Counted from the first letter of the stretch, positions 39,704 through 53,100 are shown. The stretch is 64,000 bases of DNA from Gorsachius magnificus (GCA_034008185.1 CM067091.1:9031799-9095798), one strand, 5' to 3'. Notes: generated by a model from the letters alone, not told the origin. Program-made: numbers and translations.

Positions 39704-42700
39704 TGAGCTAGTGTGAGTAAAATTAATGTTGGCTTCACTAACCTAGAAGCAAGGCAAAAGAGAGAAAAGCCAGTCCCTCTAACTACAGCTGGTGGATGAA
39801 TCCAGGGAGAGGGACAGTAGGGAAGATCTCTGGAAGGGCATCTTCACTGTGAAGCCTGTTTGGAGAGAAGGAAGCGATAAGGTGCCACCTCACCCAAGTG
39901 CAAAGCCGTGCTGTGACTAAGGATGGTGCCCTTGGGGTCTGGCCATTCCTGCACATTCCCATGACTTGTATGATCCCAGCTGGTGCTCCTCTCTTCTCCC
40001 TGATTTCAGACATCATCAGGATCCAGGCATCCAGTGCCTGAAGAGAAACCATAGGACTCAATTGGGGGCTCATGTTTTCCTGGTGCTCCTTGGGTTTAAT
40101 ACTCATGTTGTGTTTTGACTGCAGAAGCTCTTAGATTAATCCAGCCTCCCCTGCAGTTCCTCTCTGAATTCATCTGATGGTGCATTTTGATGCAGAGATG
40201 GGTCAGGCCTGGGGGTCTGTGTTTGCCCTTCAGGAATGAACCGGTTTTGGGTAGTGTTTGAAGAAGGTGCCCTTTCTCTCTGCTGTTATTCAGTATCCTT
40301 GTCTTTCAAAACTTTTCACTGTTCTCTATCTTTCCTTTTTGTTTCTATTTTAATTACTTGGTTAATGCCCCCCCCACCCTAGCCTCTACCCTTCTTAGAC
40401 TTTTTTGCATATCACGTTATGTGAAAAGCAAAGGTTGCTCTATCTGCTTGCACGTACTTGCATTCACTTCTTACCTCATTTATTTCGGATCTCGTTTTCT
40501 TTCTGTTCATTTTCTATTCTCTTCTGTAACTTCACAACTGTGAGCCACGTCCAACGGTGATAGAAACCAAGCATGATTCATCGGTGCACAGGCACTGGAA
40601 ACCTGGCACTGTGTATCAGTTCTCAGGCTTTGCTTTTCTCGCATCATTGATATTCTGCAAAATAGTCTATCATTTGTGTCAACCTGCTTGCCTGCCATCT
40701 AAGCCCAAGACTACTGGCAACAATTCACAGTGGAGGCTTAAAAGGGCTTAAGTGCCTGTTATACTCTTGACTCTTTTTGCTCCTCCCAAGAGCCATTCAG
40801 CTGCACCTTCTGCCAGAGATCTGCTCAGAGGTCACTGAGGACCCTGAGTCTCTTCATCATGGTATTTTGTGCCCATTCTTTCCCATGTCACTACACAAAG
40901 GCAACAATGAAAATTGTACTCCAGGTTGTAGTACTGGAGTAGTGTTGGAGGCCAAATTGCACATCACATCTCTCTGATGTGGTCATCATAAGGAAAAGCA
41001 TATCTGAGTCATTAAAAGCATCCTCATGTGTTTCCAGGGTGGGGGATGTTATCCCTGTGTCTTTGGATCCATCAGCACGCCCATTTGCTCAGATGGGGTG
41101 TGCTTTCTCCTGTGGGCCACGTAGGCTGCTTTCAGTCTGAGTCCTGGTTTGTAGCAGAGGCATTTCTGCCTTTTGTTCCAGCCTGGGATTGCTTTCATGT
41201 TCCTGAACGCATCCCTGGCACAGGTGTCCTGGTAGGGCTGCTAAATTCAGTGTGTCAGTGTTTTCCTCTGTACACCTACAGACCACTTCCAGGGGTATTG
41301 TCCAGGATGCTTCCAATGCCTGCACAATGGAGGCTTTTCCTGGACAAGAAGTTCAAGCTCTTCATAAAGCCTTGAAGAAGCTGTGTCTGCAGAGCAGAGC
41401 CGTCGGGAAGGTGAGCTGGAAGCACCTCTGCAGATGCAGCAGTGGAGATGCACAAGCTATTCAAACCTTAGAGAACACCTCCATGTCCTTGTCAGACAGC
41501 ATCTTCATCTCTGAGCTGTGTCCTCTTCATCTCTGGGCTTTGTCCTCTTCATCTTGGGGCATTTTCCCTCCTCCCAGTTACTGGGACTCCCCTGCCACTG
41601 CAGCAGGAGATGGATTTGCTCCTAACTTGAGGTGTCTCTGACCAAATGGTTGGTGCTTCTGGCAGCCCTTTGGTCCTTCCTCTAGAGCTGCTGAGAAGGG
41701 TGAGGAGGCAGGGCTGCTAGTCTGAGCCAGCCCTGGTGTTCAGCTGGCCACTGCCTCACAGGCGAGCCAAGGCCTCCACTGGGCACCGTAGGGTTGACTG
41801 CTGACTTGGAACTGGTCTTGGCAGCACTGGCTCCACATTCATTTTAGTCCTGCTGCTTCCTCAATGCTTGAAGAACCCTTTCAGGTTGAGAGGGTCTGAG
41901 ATCCTGCAGATCTGCTTTCCACAGCCACCCACACTGGCCTGAGACCATGCAGGGCTGTGGCTGCCCACCTACACGCTGCTTCTGCCACCCAAAGCTACCT
42001 GGAAGGTGCATGGAGACCCACGGCCAGTGGTGCCGGTGCTGGTGCCGAGTGGAGCCAACCCGGGGAGCACCAGCTCCAGCTCTGAGACATCCCTGAAGCC
42101 TGACTCATCCCACCAAAGCTCAGCCAGGTAGAAACAACTTCTGGAGGGGGCACTGGGTGCAAAACACACTTAGGTGGAAGGTGTTAAAATGTCTCACTTT
42201 CTCGTGATGTTTGAGGAGGAGGTGCTACTTGCAACGCTGGTATTTTTGGCATGATTTAGACTTCATCTTCTTTCCTACCAGCTTGTGATGACTCAGTTTT
42301 GAAGTCCACACTGTGCTGTTCCTTCGTGGGGCTTACAGCTGCCCTGGCAGAGGAAGGGAAGTATGAGAGCCACTCAGGGTGTTTTTCATGCTTTCCATCC
42401 TGATTTTGTGACCAGCCTCTGGAGACAGCAGCACAGGGTGGGACGGCACCACCTCCAGTCATCACTGGTCCATCATGCAGCAGAGATAGTACCTCTCTCT
42501 CCTTACAGGCTCTGGAAAGGACCCAAAATCCAAACTATGTGATCACTAGTTAGGTGGGACAAATGACACCTACACCTTGGTTTTGCTCCCACCAAAATGT
42601 TTATCTAATTGACAGCTCTGCTGTTGTTTCGTAGACTTTTTGGTATTTTGGATGCACGTGAATGGGAGGTAAGTCAGCTCTTCCTCCCCAATCTGTTTGC

Positions 42701-43699
42701 AAAGGGTACATCCACGGGATGATCGAATTGTGTGTTGACAAGATGATGATAAACACTTCAGGCCTCTGTGGGACATGGTGTTTCTAAAGGACATCCACTT
42801 GTCAGAGCAAGGGCAGGATGCTCATGAATGGGTATGTGACTAAGAGAACTATCAAGACCAGCTGGCAGATACCTTCAGGGGGATATTTGCACACTCTGTG
42901 ATGTAAAGGTCCACAGGAGATGCTCTGTGCCACCCAGCAACTTGCACTTCCCCTTCCAGAAACCCATCACTTCAGTGGGCTTGTTTGAGGAGACCTGCCT
43001 ACTTGTGATGAACAGAAATGAACCCTTTCGTTTCTAAGATGCTACCTTCCTCCTGGGAGGCCAAAGTTACCTGTGGTGGTACATCAGAGCCAGCAGCCTC
43101 TGTAGATGCTGGAGGACTCTTCTGCTTCAAGGGCTTCAGGTGCAAACCTCTGATGCTGATCCCTGGTTAAGAACTGCATCCCTTCTTGGAGGTGTGAAAG
43201 TGTCCACAGGACACCGCTGCAAGACAGAGAGCCGAGGCTATGGCACAGTAGCTGTGTTAGCCTTTGTGAGCATGCAAAATGTCATGGCCTCAGTACAAGG
43301 TGCTGCCAGCCAGAGCTCAGCCATCATCAAATCCAGAGCTCTGTGGGCATCGTGGCCTCCGCTCTCAGATGGCTGCTGCATGCAGATGTGGTCACACATC
43401 TGGCCACTCTGACAACACAGAAACCCACTGAAACCACCACACCTGTAGGCACCAGCGGGCACAGGGCTCAGATGGAGCGTCTCATCGCACTGACTGCTCT
43501 GCACGTCCCTCATGGGATGGGCTCATGGTTTCTCTGTCTGGCCCAGACTCCCTCTCCCAGCCACAGAGCAAGCCCAGCAGAGTATTCGCTTCACTATCAG
43601 GCTGACCTTTGTGAAAATGTTCCTGTTAATGCATGCATGAACACGCAAAGAATCTTCTTGTCCTCTCTCCCACAGCCAAAACAGTCATCCCAGGATATG

Positions 43700-44253
43700 T
43701 GTACTGGGTTTGGCTGGGACAGTGTTAACTTTCTTCACAGCAGATTGTATGGTGCTGTGTTTTGGATTTGTGACCAAAGCAGTGTTGATAACACACCCAT
43801 GTTTTAGCTATTGCTGAGCCAGGCTTGCACAGTGTCAAGGTCTTCTCTGTTTCTCATGGTGCCTGGCCAGCAAGAGGCTGGGGGGCACAAGGAGTTGGGA
43901 GGGGACACGGCTGGGACATCTGACCCCAACTGGCCCCAGGGATATCCCAGGCCATATGACGCTGTGCTTGGCAAGAAAAGCTGGGGGAAAGAAGGAAGAA
44001 GGGGAAACATTCGGAGCGATGGCGTTTGTCTCCCAAGTCACCGTTACGTGTGATGGAGTCCAGCTGTCCTGGGGATGGCTGAGCACCTGCCTGTCCATGG
44101 GAAGCAAGGAATTTTGCTTCGTTTGTGTGTGCAGCTTTTACTTTACCTATTAAGTGAGTTTTCTCACTTTTGGATAAATACTCTGTCCCATGTTGCTGGG
44201 AGGGTGAGTGAGCAGCTGGGGGGGCTCAGCTGGCACCAGGACAATCCAAAACA
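43700..44253 (+). mobile_element. Second ERVL-like LTR (apparently solo, diverged)
   Basis: Begins TGTACTGGGTTTGGCTGGGA and ends ACAATCCAAAACA. It shares with the LTR at 29018 the ordered blocks GGTGCTGTGTTTTGGATTTG, TGTTGATAACACACCCATG, GGAGGGGACACGGCTGGGAC and GGTGAGTGAGCAGCTGG. The middle differs (TGCCTGTCCATGGGAAGCAA), so it is a sister subfamily or an older copy. No internal sequence or matching partner is seen. The target duplication is not clear. Confidence 0.75.
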
Positions 44254-46110
44254 GGGTGGATTTTCTATTCCTTTGACAGGGCCCTGGACGTGCTGACTCG
44301 CTGTATAGTGATTAAGGGGTGTGACAATACCCTCCAAATTTTTATGTGCATGGAACTGCTTTTAAACACTTTTTTTTCTTCTTCTCCTTGTAGGTTTTTC
44401 TTTTCAAATATTCACTTAATCTTCCTTTCCTTTTCCAACGGTCCCATTTCAAGCCATTAATAAGTACTTCCATGGCTTCACTGTGATGGTGCTGGAGATG
44501 GGCGTTCCTGCTCCCAACCTGGAGCCTGTTCCTGCCTTTTGGCACTGTCATTTGTCCCAGACCTGTGTGCAAGATGGAAAATGAGTGCCAACTGCATTGC
44601 TGGAAATGGGGAAGATCACAATTTCACAATTTCTCCCATCTATTGTAATAGATTTCCTTGCACTTCTCTGCCAAAGACCTGGGCTTTCAGAAATCTCTGA
44701 ATGAGAAATTCACAGCAGATCCTTTTATAAATGGTCACTAGGTTTCCGCCAGGAGGCTGAACCAATTTGCTGAAGGGAAAACAATGGGAGCTAAAGTGTG
44801 TAGAGTACATGCTAACATTTTGAAAAGCACCTAAAAGATGCAGAAGCCTTAACTGAAACATGTCACCATTCAGACACTGAGACCCAGATCCTCCAGCATG
44901 AGGAGGTGAGTAACTCCCCCTTGCCATCACAGGACTCAGGAGGATGCAGTTCCCGGGATGACTGTTGTCTCTAATACTTGTGTTCTCTGCCAGCACATCC
45001 ATGCCAGCACATTTTCATCAGCAGAAGAGCTATGATTTACAGAAACAAAAAATTAAGCCTTGAACAACTAAGTGAAAGCATTGCTGGAGTCAGGACTGGA
45101 ACCTTGGCAGTTGCCAGGGGCACCCAGGGGAAGGGTTTGGCAGCAAGCAATTGATTACCTGGAAATCTCTTGCCACTTCTCCATTTTGCATCGAGGTGCA
45201 GTGCGTAGCACTGCCAGATGGTAGAATTAAGGATCTGCCCTCCCCTTGGACCATCTTCACTGCTGTTTGGCTTCCAGACACGTTAAGCTGTTCTCCTTTT
45301 TGTGACACTTTTGCTACTTCAAGATCACAGACTTTAATGACTTTCAATTCAGGAGTATTGGCATAGGAGCCAATTCAACTGCCAACTTTCCTTTGCAGAA
45401 CCTGTGGCTCTGTGTGACTTCTCCAGTTAACGACAGGGACTGTTACTGATGGTGTGTGCTGGAGCGGACACGGGCTCTTGACTGCCCCATCACACGTCCT
45501 CTGGCTGGGACCTGGGCTCCAGTGTTAAGTGGAGATTTGTGCACCCAGTTGTGTCATCCTGAAGTGGAAGAGGCACAGGATCCCACTGCAAAAAGGAGGG
45601 GCTGGGGAGCAGGAAGGCACATGTAGCCAAAAGGTCATGGATCATGGAAGAGCAAAGTATCAGTGCCTTGAACATCCTCCCTTCCTCAGGGTTTGGATGC
45701 CTGCACCAGCTGGGCAAGAGCACAGATGGTGGCCTGGAAGAAATCTGTTGGGAAGAAAACCAGAGGCTTCAGCAATGGGTGGACCCCTTTCCTCAGGAGC
45801 TGCCTTCAAGCTGGGGCTTTCACACTTGTCCCTAGCCTGAACCATAACACAGCTGAGTCACAGCTGTGCCTGTCCATGGACCCCACCAAGCCAAACCCTA
45901 ACCTGAGAACTGACTTCCTGATGTAACCTTGGATCTGCATCATCACCATGAGCTTGCCTGTTGACCTGGACTCAGCTGACCCCATCTACCATCCTCATGC
46001 TTGCCCTGCTCACCTTGCTCGAGTGCCTGGGGCTGAGTCCTGGCTGACCCCCATCCAGGCAGCTGCATGGCCATGTTCAGCATTGCTCCATGGGTAACTG
46101 GATGGGGCTG
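44254..46110. other. Intergenic, no gene seen
   Basis: No exon, RNA gene or repeat recognised between the LTR and the long CR1. Confidence 0.5.
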
Positions 46111-48430
46111 ATCATAGAACCATAGAATCATAGAATGTTTTGGGTTGGAAAGGACCCCTAGAGGTCATCTAGTCCAACCGCCCTGCAGGGAGCAGGGACA
46201 CTGCTAACTAGATCAGGTTGCTCAGAGCCCCATCCAACCTGGCCTTGAATGTTTCCAGGGATGGGGCCTCCACTACCTCTCTGGGCAACCTGTTCCAGTG
46301 TTTCACCACCCTCATTGTAAAGAATTTCTTCCTTAGATCCAGTCTAAACCTGTTTTAGTTTAAAACCATTACCCCTTGTCCTGTCACAGCTGGCCCTACT
46401 AAAAAGATTATCCCCATCTTTCCTATAGGCCCCCTTTAGATACTGAAAGGCCGTAATCAGGTCTCCCCGCAGCCTTCTCTTCTCCAGACTGAACAAGCCC
46501 AACTCCCTCAGCCTGTCCTCATAGGAGAGGTGCTCCAGCCCTCGGATCATTTTTGTGGCCCTCCTCTGGACCCGCTCCAACAGTTCCATGTCCTTCTTGT
46601 GCTGAGGGCTCCAGAGCTGGACGCAGTACTCTAGGTGAGGTCTCACCAGAGCAGAGTAGAGGGGCACAATCACCTCCCTCGACCTGCTGGCCACGCTTCT
46701 CCTGATGCAGCCCAGAGTACAGTTGGCCTTCTGGGCTGCCATCGCACATTGCCGGCTCATGTCCAGCTTTTCATCCACCAGCACCCCCAAGTCCCTCTCG
46801 GCAGGGCTGCTCTTGATCCTTTCTTCCCCTAGCCTGTATTGATACTGGGGGTTACCCCGACCCAGGTGCATCACCTTGCATTTGGCCTTGTTGAACCTCA
46901 TGAGGTTCACACAGGCCCACCTCTCCAGCTTGTCCAGGTGTCTCTGGATGACATCCCGTCCTTCTGGTGTGTCAACTGCACCACTCAGCTTGGTATCATC
47001 GCAAATTTGCTGAGGTGCACTCAATCTCGCTGTCTAGTCATTGATGAAAATTAAACAGCACGGGTCCCAGTACGGACCCCTGAGGGACACCACTCATCAC
47101 TGGTCTCCATCCAGACATTGAGCCATTGACCACTACCCTCTGGATGCGACCATCCAGCCAGTTCCTTACCCACCAAACAGTCCACCCATCAAATCCATAG
47201 CTCTCCAATTTAGAGAGAAGGATGTTGTGGGGGACTGTGTCAAAGGCTTTGCAGAAGTCCAGATGGATGACATCCATTGGTTTTCCCTTGTCCACTGATG
47301 CTGTCACACCATCATAGAAAGACACTAGGTTCGTCAGGCAGGACTTGCCCTTGGTGAAGCCATGCTGGCTATCTCGAATTATCTCCCTGGCCTCCATGTG
47401 CCTTAGCATAGCTTCTAGGAGGATCTGTTCCATGATCTTCCCAGGCACAGAGGTGAGGCTGACAGGTTGGTACTTCCTAGGGTCTTCCTTTCTACCCTTT
47501 TTGAAAATGGGCACAATGTTTCCCTTCTTCCAGTCACCAGGGACTTCACCTGATTGCCATGACTTTTCAAATATCATGGAGAGTGGCTTGGCGACTACAT
47601 CAGCCAATTCCCTCAGGACTCTGGGATGCATCTCATCAGGTCCCATGGACTTATGTGCGTTCAGGTTCCTCAGGTGGTCATGAACCTGATCTTCTCCTAC
47701 AGCAGGAAGGGTTTTGCCCTCCCAGTCCCCTTCATGCCATCCATCAACTCGGGAGGGGTGAGGAGAAAGGTTGCCGGTGAAGACTGAGGCAAAAAAGGTG
47801 TTCAGTACCTCAGCCTTCTCCTCATCTGCTGTTACCAGCTTGCCAGTCTTGCTCATCAGCGGGGGTACGCTTTCTTTAACCATCCTTTTCCGGCTGATAT
47901 ACCTGTAGAAACCCTTCTTATTATTCTTTGCATCCCTAGCCAAGTTTAGCTCCAGCTGTGCCTTGGCCTTCCTGACCCCATTCCTACACAACTGGACCAC
48001 ATCCCTATACTCTTCCCAGGATGCCTGTCCCTGCTTCCACTGCCTGTGCAGTTCCCTCTTCCTCCTTAGTTTGACCAGCATCTCTTGTCTCAGCCATGCC
48101 GGTCTCTTCCGTTCTTTGCCCGATTTCTTACACCTAGGGATCGAGAGCTCTTGCGCTCTGTGGATCACATCCTTAAAGATCTGCCAGCTCTGTTCTGTTC
48201 CCCTGTCCCTGAGGACTGTTTCCCAAGGAGTCCTTCTGACTATCTCCTTGAGGAGCTGGAAGTTTGCTTTTCTAAAATTCAGGGTCCTGACTATACTCTT
48301 TGTTCTTCCCATTTCCCTCAGGAGCGTGAGCTCTACCAGTGCATGATCACTGCAGCCCACGCTGCCTCCAGTCATGACATCTCCAATGAGCTCGCTTGCA
48401 TTGGTGACCACCAGGTCCAGTATTGCAACT
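46111..48430 (-). mobile_element. Long CR1 LINE copy (ORF2 reverse transcriptase and 3' UTR, 5' truncated)
   Basis: About 2.3 kb, the largest element here. The 3' end, with its terminal repeat of ATTCTATG type, is at 46111. A 457-codon open frame (47038-48411) carries the end of the endonuclease domain (GCSDHALVE), then reverse-transcriptase motifs: [34 protein letters not shown] (catalytic Asp) and [14 protein letters not shown]. Several single-base losses near 46990-47070 shift the frame around the catalytic DD box. A 226-codon frame (46344-47024) continues with CDDTKL, the thumb and the C-terminus, up to a stop caused by a 5-base deficit near 46355. Most of the endonuclease and ORF1 are missing beyond about 48430. 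The copy is inactive but only moderately decayed. Confidence 0.95.
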
Positions 48431-49289
48431 GCATTTCACTCGGACCCCCAACTCAGCTCCTCAGCCTGCACAATGCCTCACCCCTTCCCTGGATGTCCCT
48501 TTAAGAAAAGATTTCTTTCTATTTCTGTTCCAGCTTTCACTTCAGTCCTCTGCTCTCCCATGCCATGGACATGCAGATCTATCACTTCAGGAAATGGACA
48601 ATTGTTTTTTAAAACTTAAAGGAATAAATCTGGTACCAGAATCGCTATTTTGAAATCACGGACATGTGAGTTCGCTATTACTGGCAAGTCACCAGCCAGA
48701 CAGGTCCCGCCAGAGGGGACATTATTTGTCAGTTGGGTTTTGTGGTTGGAAAGGCTCCAGGGAGCCAGGAAGACACCTCGGATGAGAATGGTTTCCTTAA
48801 GAAGCATCTGTGGCTTGTTTTCATTGGGTAGGTTTTGCCATCAAGGAAAAGGAGATGGAAGTGGGGAAGCACCAGTGTTGCTCCCGACAAGTCTTCCCAC
48901 TGCTTGGTGGTCTCCCCTTGGTCACGCAGAGGTGGGGCTGCCCATGGGCAGTGGGAACCAAGCCAGGGGGCTGTGGGGAGAGCTGGGGGCTGCTGGGGCA
49001 CTCAGGTCCCCTCGTACCCTCACCACCTTTCTGTGGCCACCAGGACAGCAAAGCATCTGTACAAAATCCCACCCAAGAAACAGCCTGAGGTTTCTTTAAA
49101 GGCAGCAATGGCTTAACTTCCTGGAGCTTCTTCATCCTCCTCTTCGCACTGCAGGGACACAGGTAACATCAGCACGATTATCCACAGCAGTGTGAATCCC
49201 AGCAAGGCCACAGCATGTCCAATCAACTCAAAGACTCTGCATTTGTCTAGCCATAACTTGACATGGTCCCTCAAATCAGACAGTGAGAG
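48431..49289. other. Spacer between two CR1 copies, no gene seen
   Basis: About 860 bases without a recognised exon or repeat. Confidence 0.5.
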
Positions 49290-50177
49290 GGTGACACCAA
49301 ACTGGATGGGAGTGTTGATTTGCTGGAGGGGAGGGAGGCTCTGCAGAGGGACCTGGACAGGCTGGATCAATGGGCTGAGGCCAACTGTATGAGGTTCAAC
49401 AAGGCCAAGTGCCAGGTCCTGCACTTGGGTCACAACAACCTCATGCAAGGCTACAGGCGTGGGGAAGAGTGGCTGGAAAGCTGCCCGGCAGAGAGGGACC
49501 TGGGGGTGTTGGTCGACAGGCGGCTGAATATGAGCCCACAGTGTGCCCAGGTGGCCAAGAGGGCCAATGGCATCCTGGCTTGTATCAGGAATGGTGTGGC
49601 CAGCAGGAGCAGGGCACTGACCATGCCCCTGTCCTGGGCACTGGTGAGGCCGCCCCCCGAATGCTGGGTTCAGTGTTGGGCCTCTCACTACAAGAAAGAC
49701 GTTGCGTTGCTGGAGCATGTCCAGAGGAGAGCAACAAAACTGGTGAAGGGTCTGGAGCCCAAGCCTGATGGGGAGCAGCTGGGGGACCTGGGGTTGTTCA
49801 GCCTGAAGAATAGGAGGCTGAGGGGAGACCTTATCGCTCCCTACAACTGCCTGACAGGAGGGGGGAGCTGGGGGGCGGGGGTCGGTCTCTTTTCCCAGGT
49901 AATGGGTGATGGGACGAGGGAAAACGGCCTCAAGTTGTGCCAGGGCAGGTTTAGGTTGGACATTAGGAAAAAAAAATTCACTGAAAGGGCTGTCAGGCAC
50001 TGGAAGGGGCTGCCCAGGGAAGGGGTCGAGTCCCCATCCATGGACATATTTGAAAGACAGATAGACGTGGTGCTTAGGGACAGGGTTTAGCGGTGGGATG
50101 GCAGGGTTAGGGTAACGGTTGGACTTGATGATCTTAAAGGTCTTTTCCAACCTATCAATTCTATGATTCTATGAATC
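49290..50177 (+). mobile_element. CR1 LINE 3' portion with a 256-codon RT remnant
   Basis: Homology starts at GTGACACCAAACTGG (the DTKL after the catalytic DD box) and ends at the CR1 terminus CTATGATTCTATGAA. The frame 49320-50090 is open for 256 codons and contains [45 protein letters not shown] and [10 protein letters not shown], the RT thumb and C-terminus. It is a different subfamily from the copy at 46111. The catalytic core is missing. A 345-codon frame on the other strand (49113-50150) is antisense to it. Confidence 0.93.
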
Positions 50178-53100
50178 TAGGGACATGGATGCATTGATCA
50201 ATAGGCTTACAGAGTTAAATGTCTTCATATCTGACATATAAAGGAACAACATCTCATGCTCAGCAATTATTTTTTTCATTGAGAAAATGATGATTTCATT
50301 AGAAAGGCTGTATTTTTACCTGGATTCCTCAAACTGTGGAAATATCAAAATATTTGAAATTGTCTGTTGAAAGAAAAAATTATCCATCATCTGCTGCTTA
50401 CTTGCAAGACAGCAATGACAAGGCACAATGTGTGTTGGAAAATTTAGGATGTGAGCTACAGGAAACATCTTCAGTTTTGAAAATATAACATTATTGGCAG
50501 CTGGTGATGTGAACATTGCCTTTAGAGAAGCTTTGTCTAGTAATTATTGGAAAATGGGAATGAATATTGGCTTTATCTCAAACATTGCACAGGCACTACA
50601 AAACACAAAGAAGTTGCCATTTAATTTTGAATGTTTTGGAATGTCATGTTTTCATCTGCTTTTCTTCATTTACCAAGATTTTCAGACTTCCAGAACTTAA
50701 TTTTACAGCTTTACATTTTTACAGCTTTACATTTAATTTTACAGATTTATTTTTTCAACTTTTAATACATGGAAATGTCTGCAGAAGATAGCTTTTTCTA
50801 GACTCTGATGTTGAACAGCTCTTAAACTGGTTTCTCGTTATTAGGCAGCATTGCTTTATATTCACGGAGGCTTGCCCAGCCATCATTTTGCTTTTTAAAA
50901 GGATAACAAAGATGAGGATGATGGAGCTTGGTTTTCAGAGAGCAATATAGTTTTCCTTGTGTATGTTCCACTTCAAACTCCTGGTCTTCCCATTTCTTTT
51001 TGCACAGGGAGCTTCTTATGTGCATTCTTATCTCAATGAGCGGTGGAAATGACACTCCCCAGGAATGTCAGTCTGCTTGGTGGTGGTTCAACTAACACTG
51101 AGGTACAAATCAGACATGAACCCACCTGTAACGTGGAGTTTTATGAACTAGCTGAAAAATAAAGGCGGTGTGAAATGTAACAAAGCTGACAATATGACAC
51201 ATTTAAAGGAATACATCAAAGCCCGTCATAATTTAATTGTGTTTTAGTCCAGTGGCAATATATAGTTGAAGGAAAATCATGTGCTGCATTAGGGACTTTT
51301 TCTCCCCCCCAATATCTTGTGACTGTCACTGATTTCCAAGTGATACTGAAAGAATCATTGATTTCTTGAGCAAATATTTTACTTCTGACACATTCCTGAC
51401 CCAGAAGAGAAAATATCACCTCTAAAGAGCTCAAACATATTTACAAATGCCAGCTGTTTCAGGCACAGAGAAGATGCTGGGGCTGCCCCAGCAAGGGAAG
51501 CTGCTCGCCCTGCCATCCTTTGCAGGGTCACAGGGACATCGAGGTGTACCTGGCCTGTAGCTGCTGCTTTCCTCCCCAGCTTGTCACCAGGGTTTACCTG
51601 AGACAACACTCAATTTTATTTCCACAGCACTTTTGTGACTGGCAGAGGGAGTCTCTGCTGCACAGTACCTACAGAAACTTCTGTCGAAGCAGCAATATGC
51701 TGCTGACAAAACTGATCCCATCCCTTAATGGTCTTTGTAGGTACCAAAGGATGCTTTGTTAATGGACAAAATCTTTCTCTTGGGCTCAGAAGCAATGAAA
51801 GAAATGGCAGAACTGTGTACCCCAAGAGGAGGTCATGCTGAATAGCTCATCATGCTCAATGACTCATTAAACATTTCCAGCTCTTCCAGAGGATCTTGGT
51901 CCTCCCTCACTTATCCCCAGTCTCCCTGCTGTGATTTCTCTGACCTTGAGCAACATCCTCTATACAGGTGCAATTTAAAGATACTGTCTTTGACATGGCC
52001 CTATGGCCCTTTCTGGCCAGCTACGGTTGCTCCCCAACTTTAAGCTCCAAAGTGTCTGAGTCACCTTTGAAGCTGCAAGGCAAGCATCAGTCCCCCAGGT
52101 GGTTTTGGAAATGCTTCTTGCCAAGTTTGTGCAGATTGCAACATGCACTGGCTTGCTGTGGAAGGCCTGAATTCCTCCCATCAGCTGAATGGGAACAGCT
52201 TTGGGGTGTAAACATCAGGAGGAGGAGGAAGTGTCTAGATAGGGCAAAAGATCTTAGTCAGAATATCAGGGGAAAGCAGCACAGAAACCAATGGGGTTCA
52301 AGCCTGCCATCCTCAAGGCCCAGCCCCACCTCTTTTCCCCATGGCTGTCATCTAGCAGGCTATAGGTTTTCTATAGAACCTACTATGGACTGCACATATC
52401 CGTTGGGATGTCTGGGTTGCATAGGGACATCTAACCATGGTGGTGGTGCCACAGTTACTGCTGATTGGCAGCAGCGCTCAGAACCATCACGTGGTCTATC
52501 AGCAAGAACCTGTCACAGGAGGACATGAAGCCGGAGCAGCCAGTGACACCTCTGATAAAAATCTTCAAAATGAAATAATGCTTTGGGCTGACAGGAATAA
52601 TCCACACCTTCTTTCCTAGGCGGGTGAGGCTCAGCAGGAGCTCATAGCCTTTCCCCGCTCCAAAGCACACGGTATGTTGCTGTGCTCCTCACATCTGTCC
52701 TGAGCTCTGTGCACCGCACCCCATTGGGCTGAGGCTAGGCTCTGTCCTCACCTGGTCAGTGTGTCTGTCTGCCCTGAGAGCCAGCACCCAGTTCAAATGC
52801 TGCAGCTGGGAGGTTAATCAGCAACTACAGAGGGAGTACGAAGGAAAAGACACATGTCCATTTCAATTATGTTTGCTCAAATCCACTGCAATGAGTGGAG
52901 GTCTGTAACAGTCAATTATTCCCAGCAATCAAATTAAATTTATGCTCGTCATTAAAGAGTCACCATTTGCCCATGGCTGCCTCATTGGGAGCTCTGATCA
53001 CCACTGTGTTATCATTGGGGGGTGGTGAATGAATTCTTGTGCGTGCTTTATCCTCTGTCAATCTTTGGGAACATCATTTGCCTGCTTTTTAAAGCCATTC

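Larger units (their letters stand above)
30701..43699. other. Intergenic, no recognised gene
   Basis: About 13 kb with no recognised exon, RNA gene or transposon. It includes a cysteine-rich open frame at 33515-34093 (own entry), a smooth low-CpG block at 32440-32800 and an AT-rich tract at 39620-39703. Many GC-moderate frames overlap on both strands and look like chance. Confidence 0.5.

Noticed and set aside
49113..50150. 345-codon frame as a gene
   Set aside because: It is antisense to a CR1 RT remnant, begins at a TTG rather than an ATG and is explained by the element.
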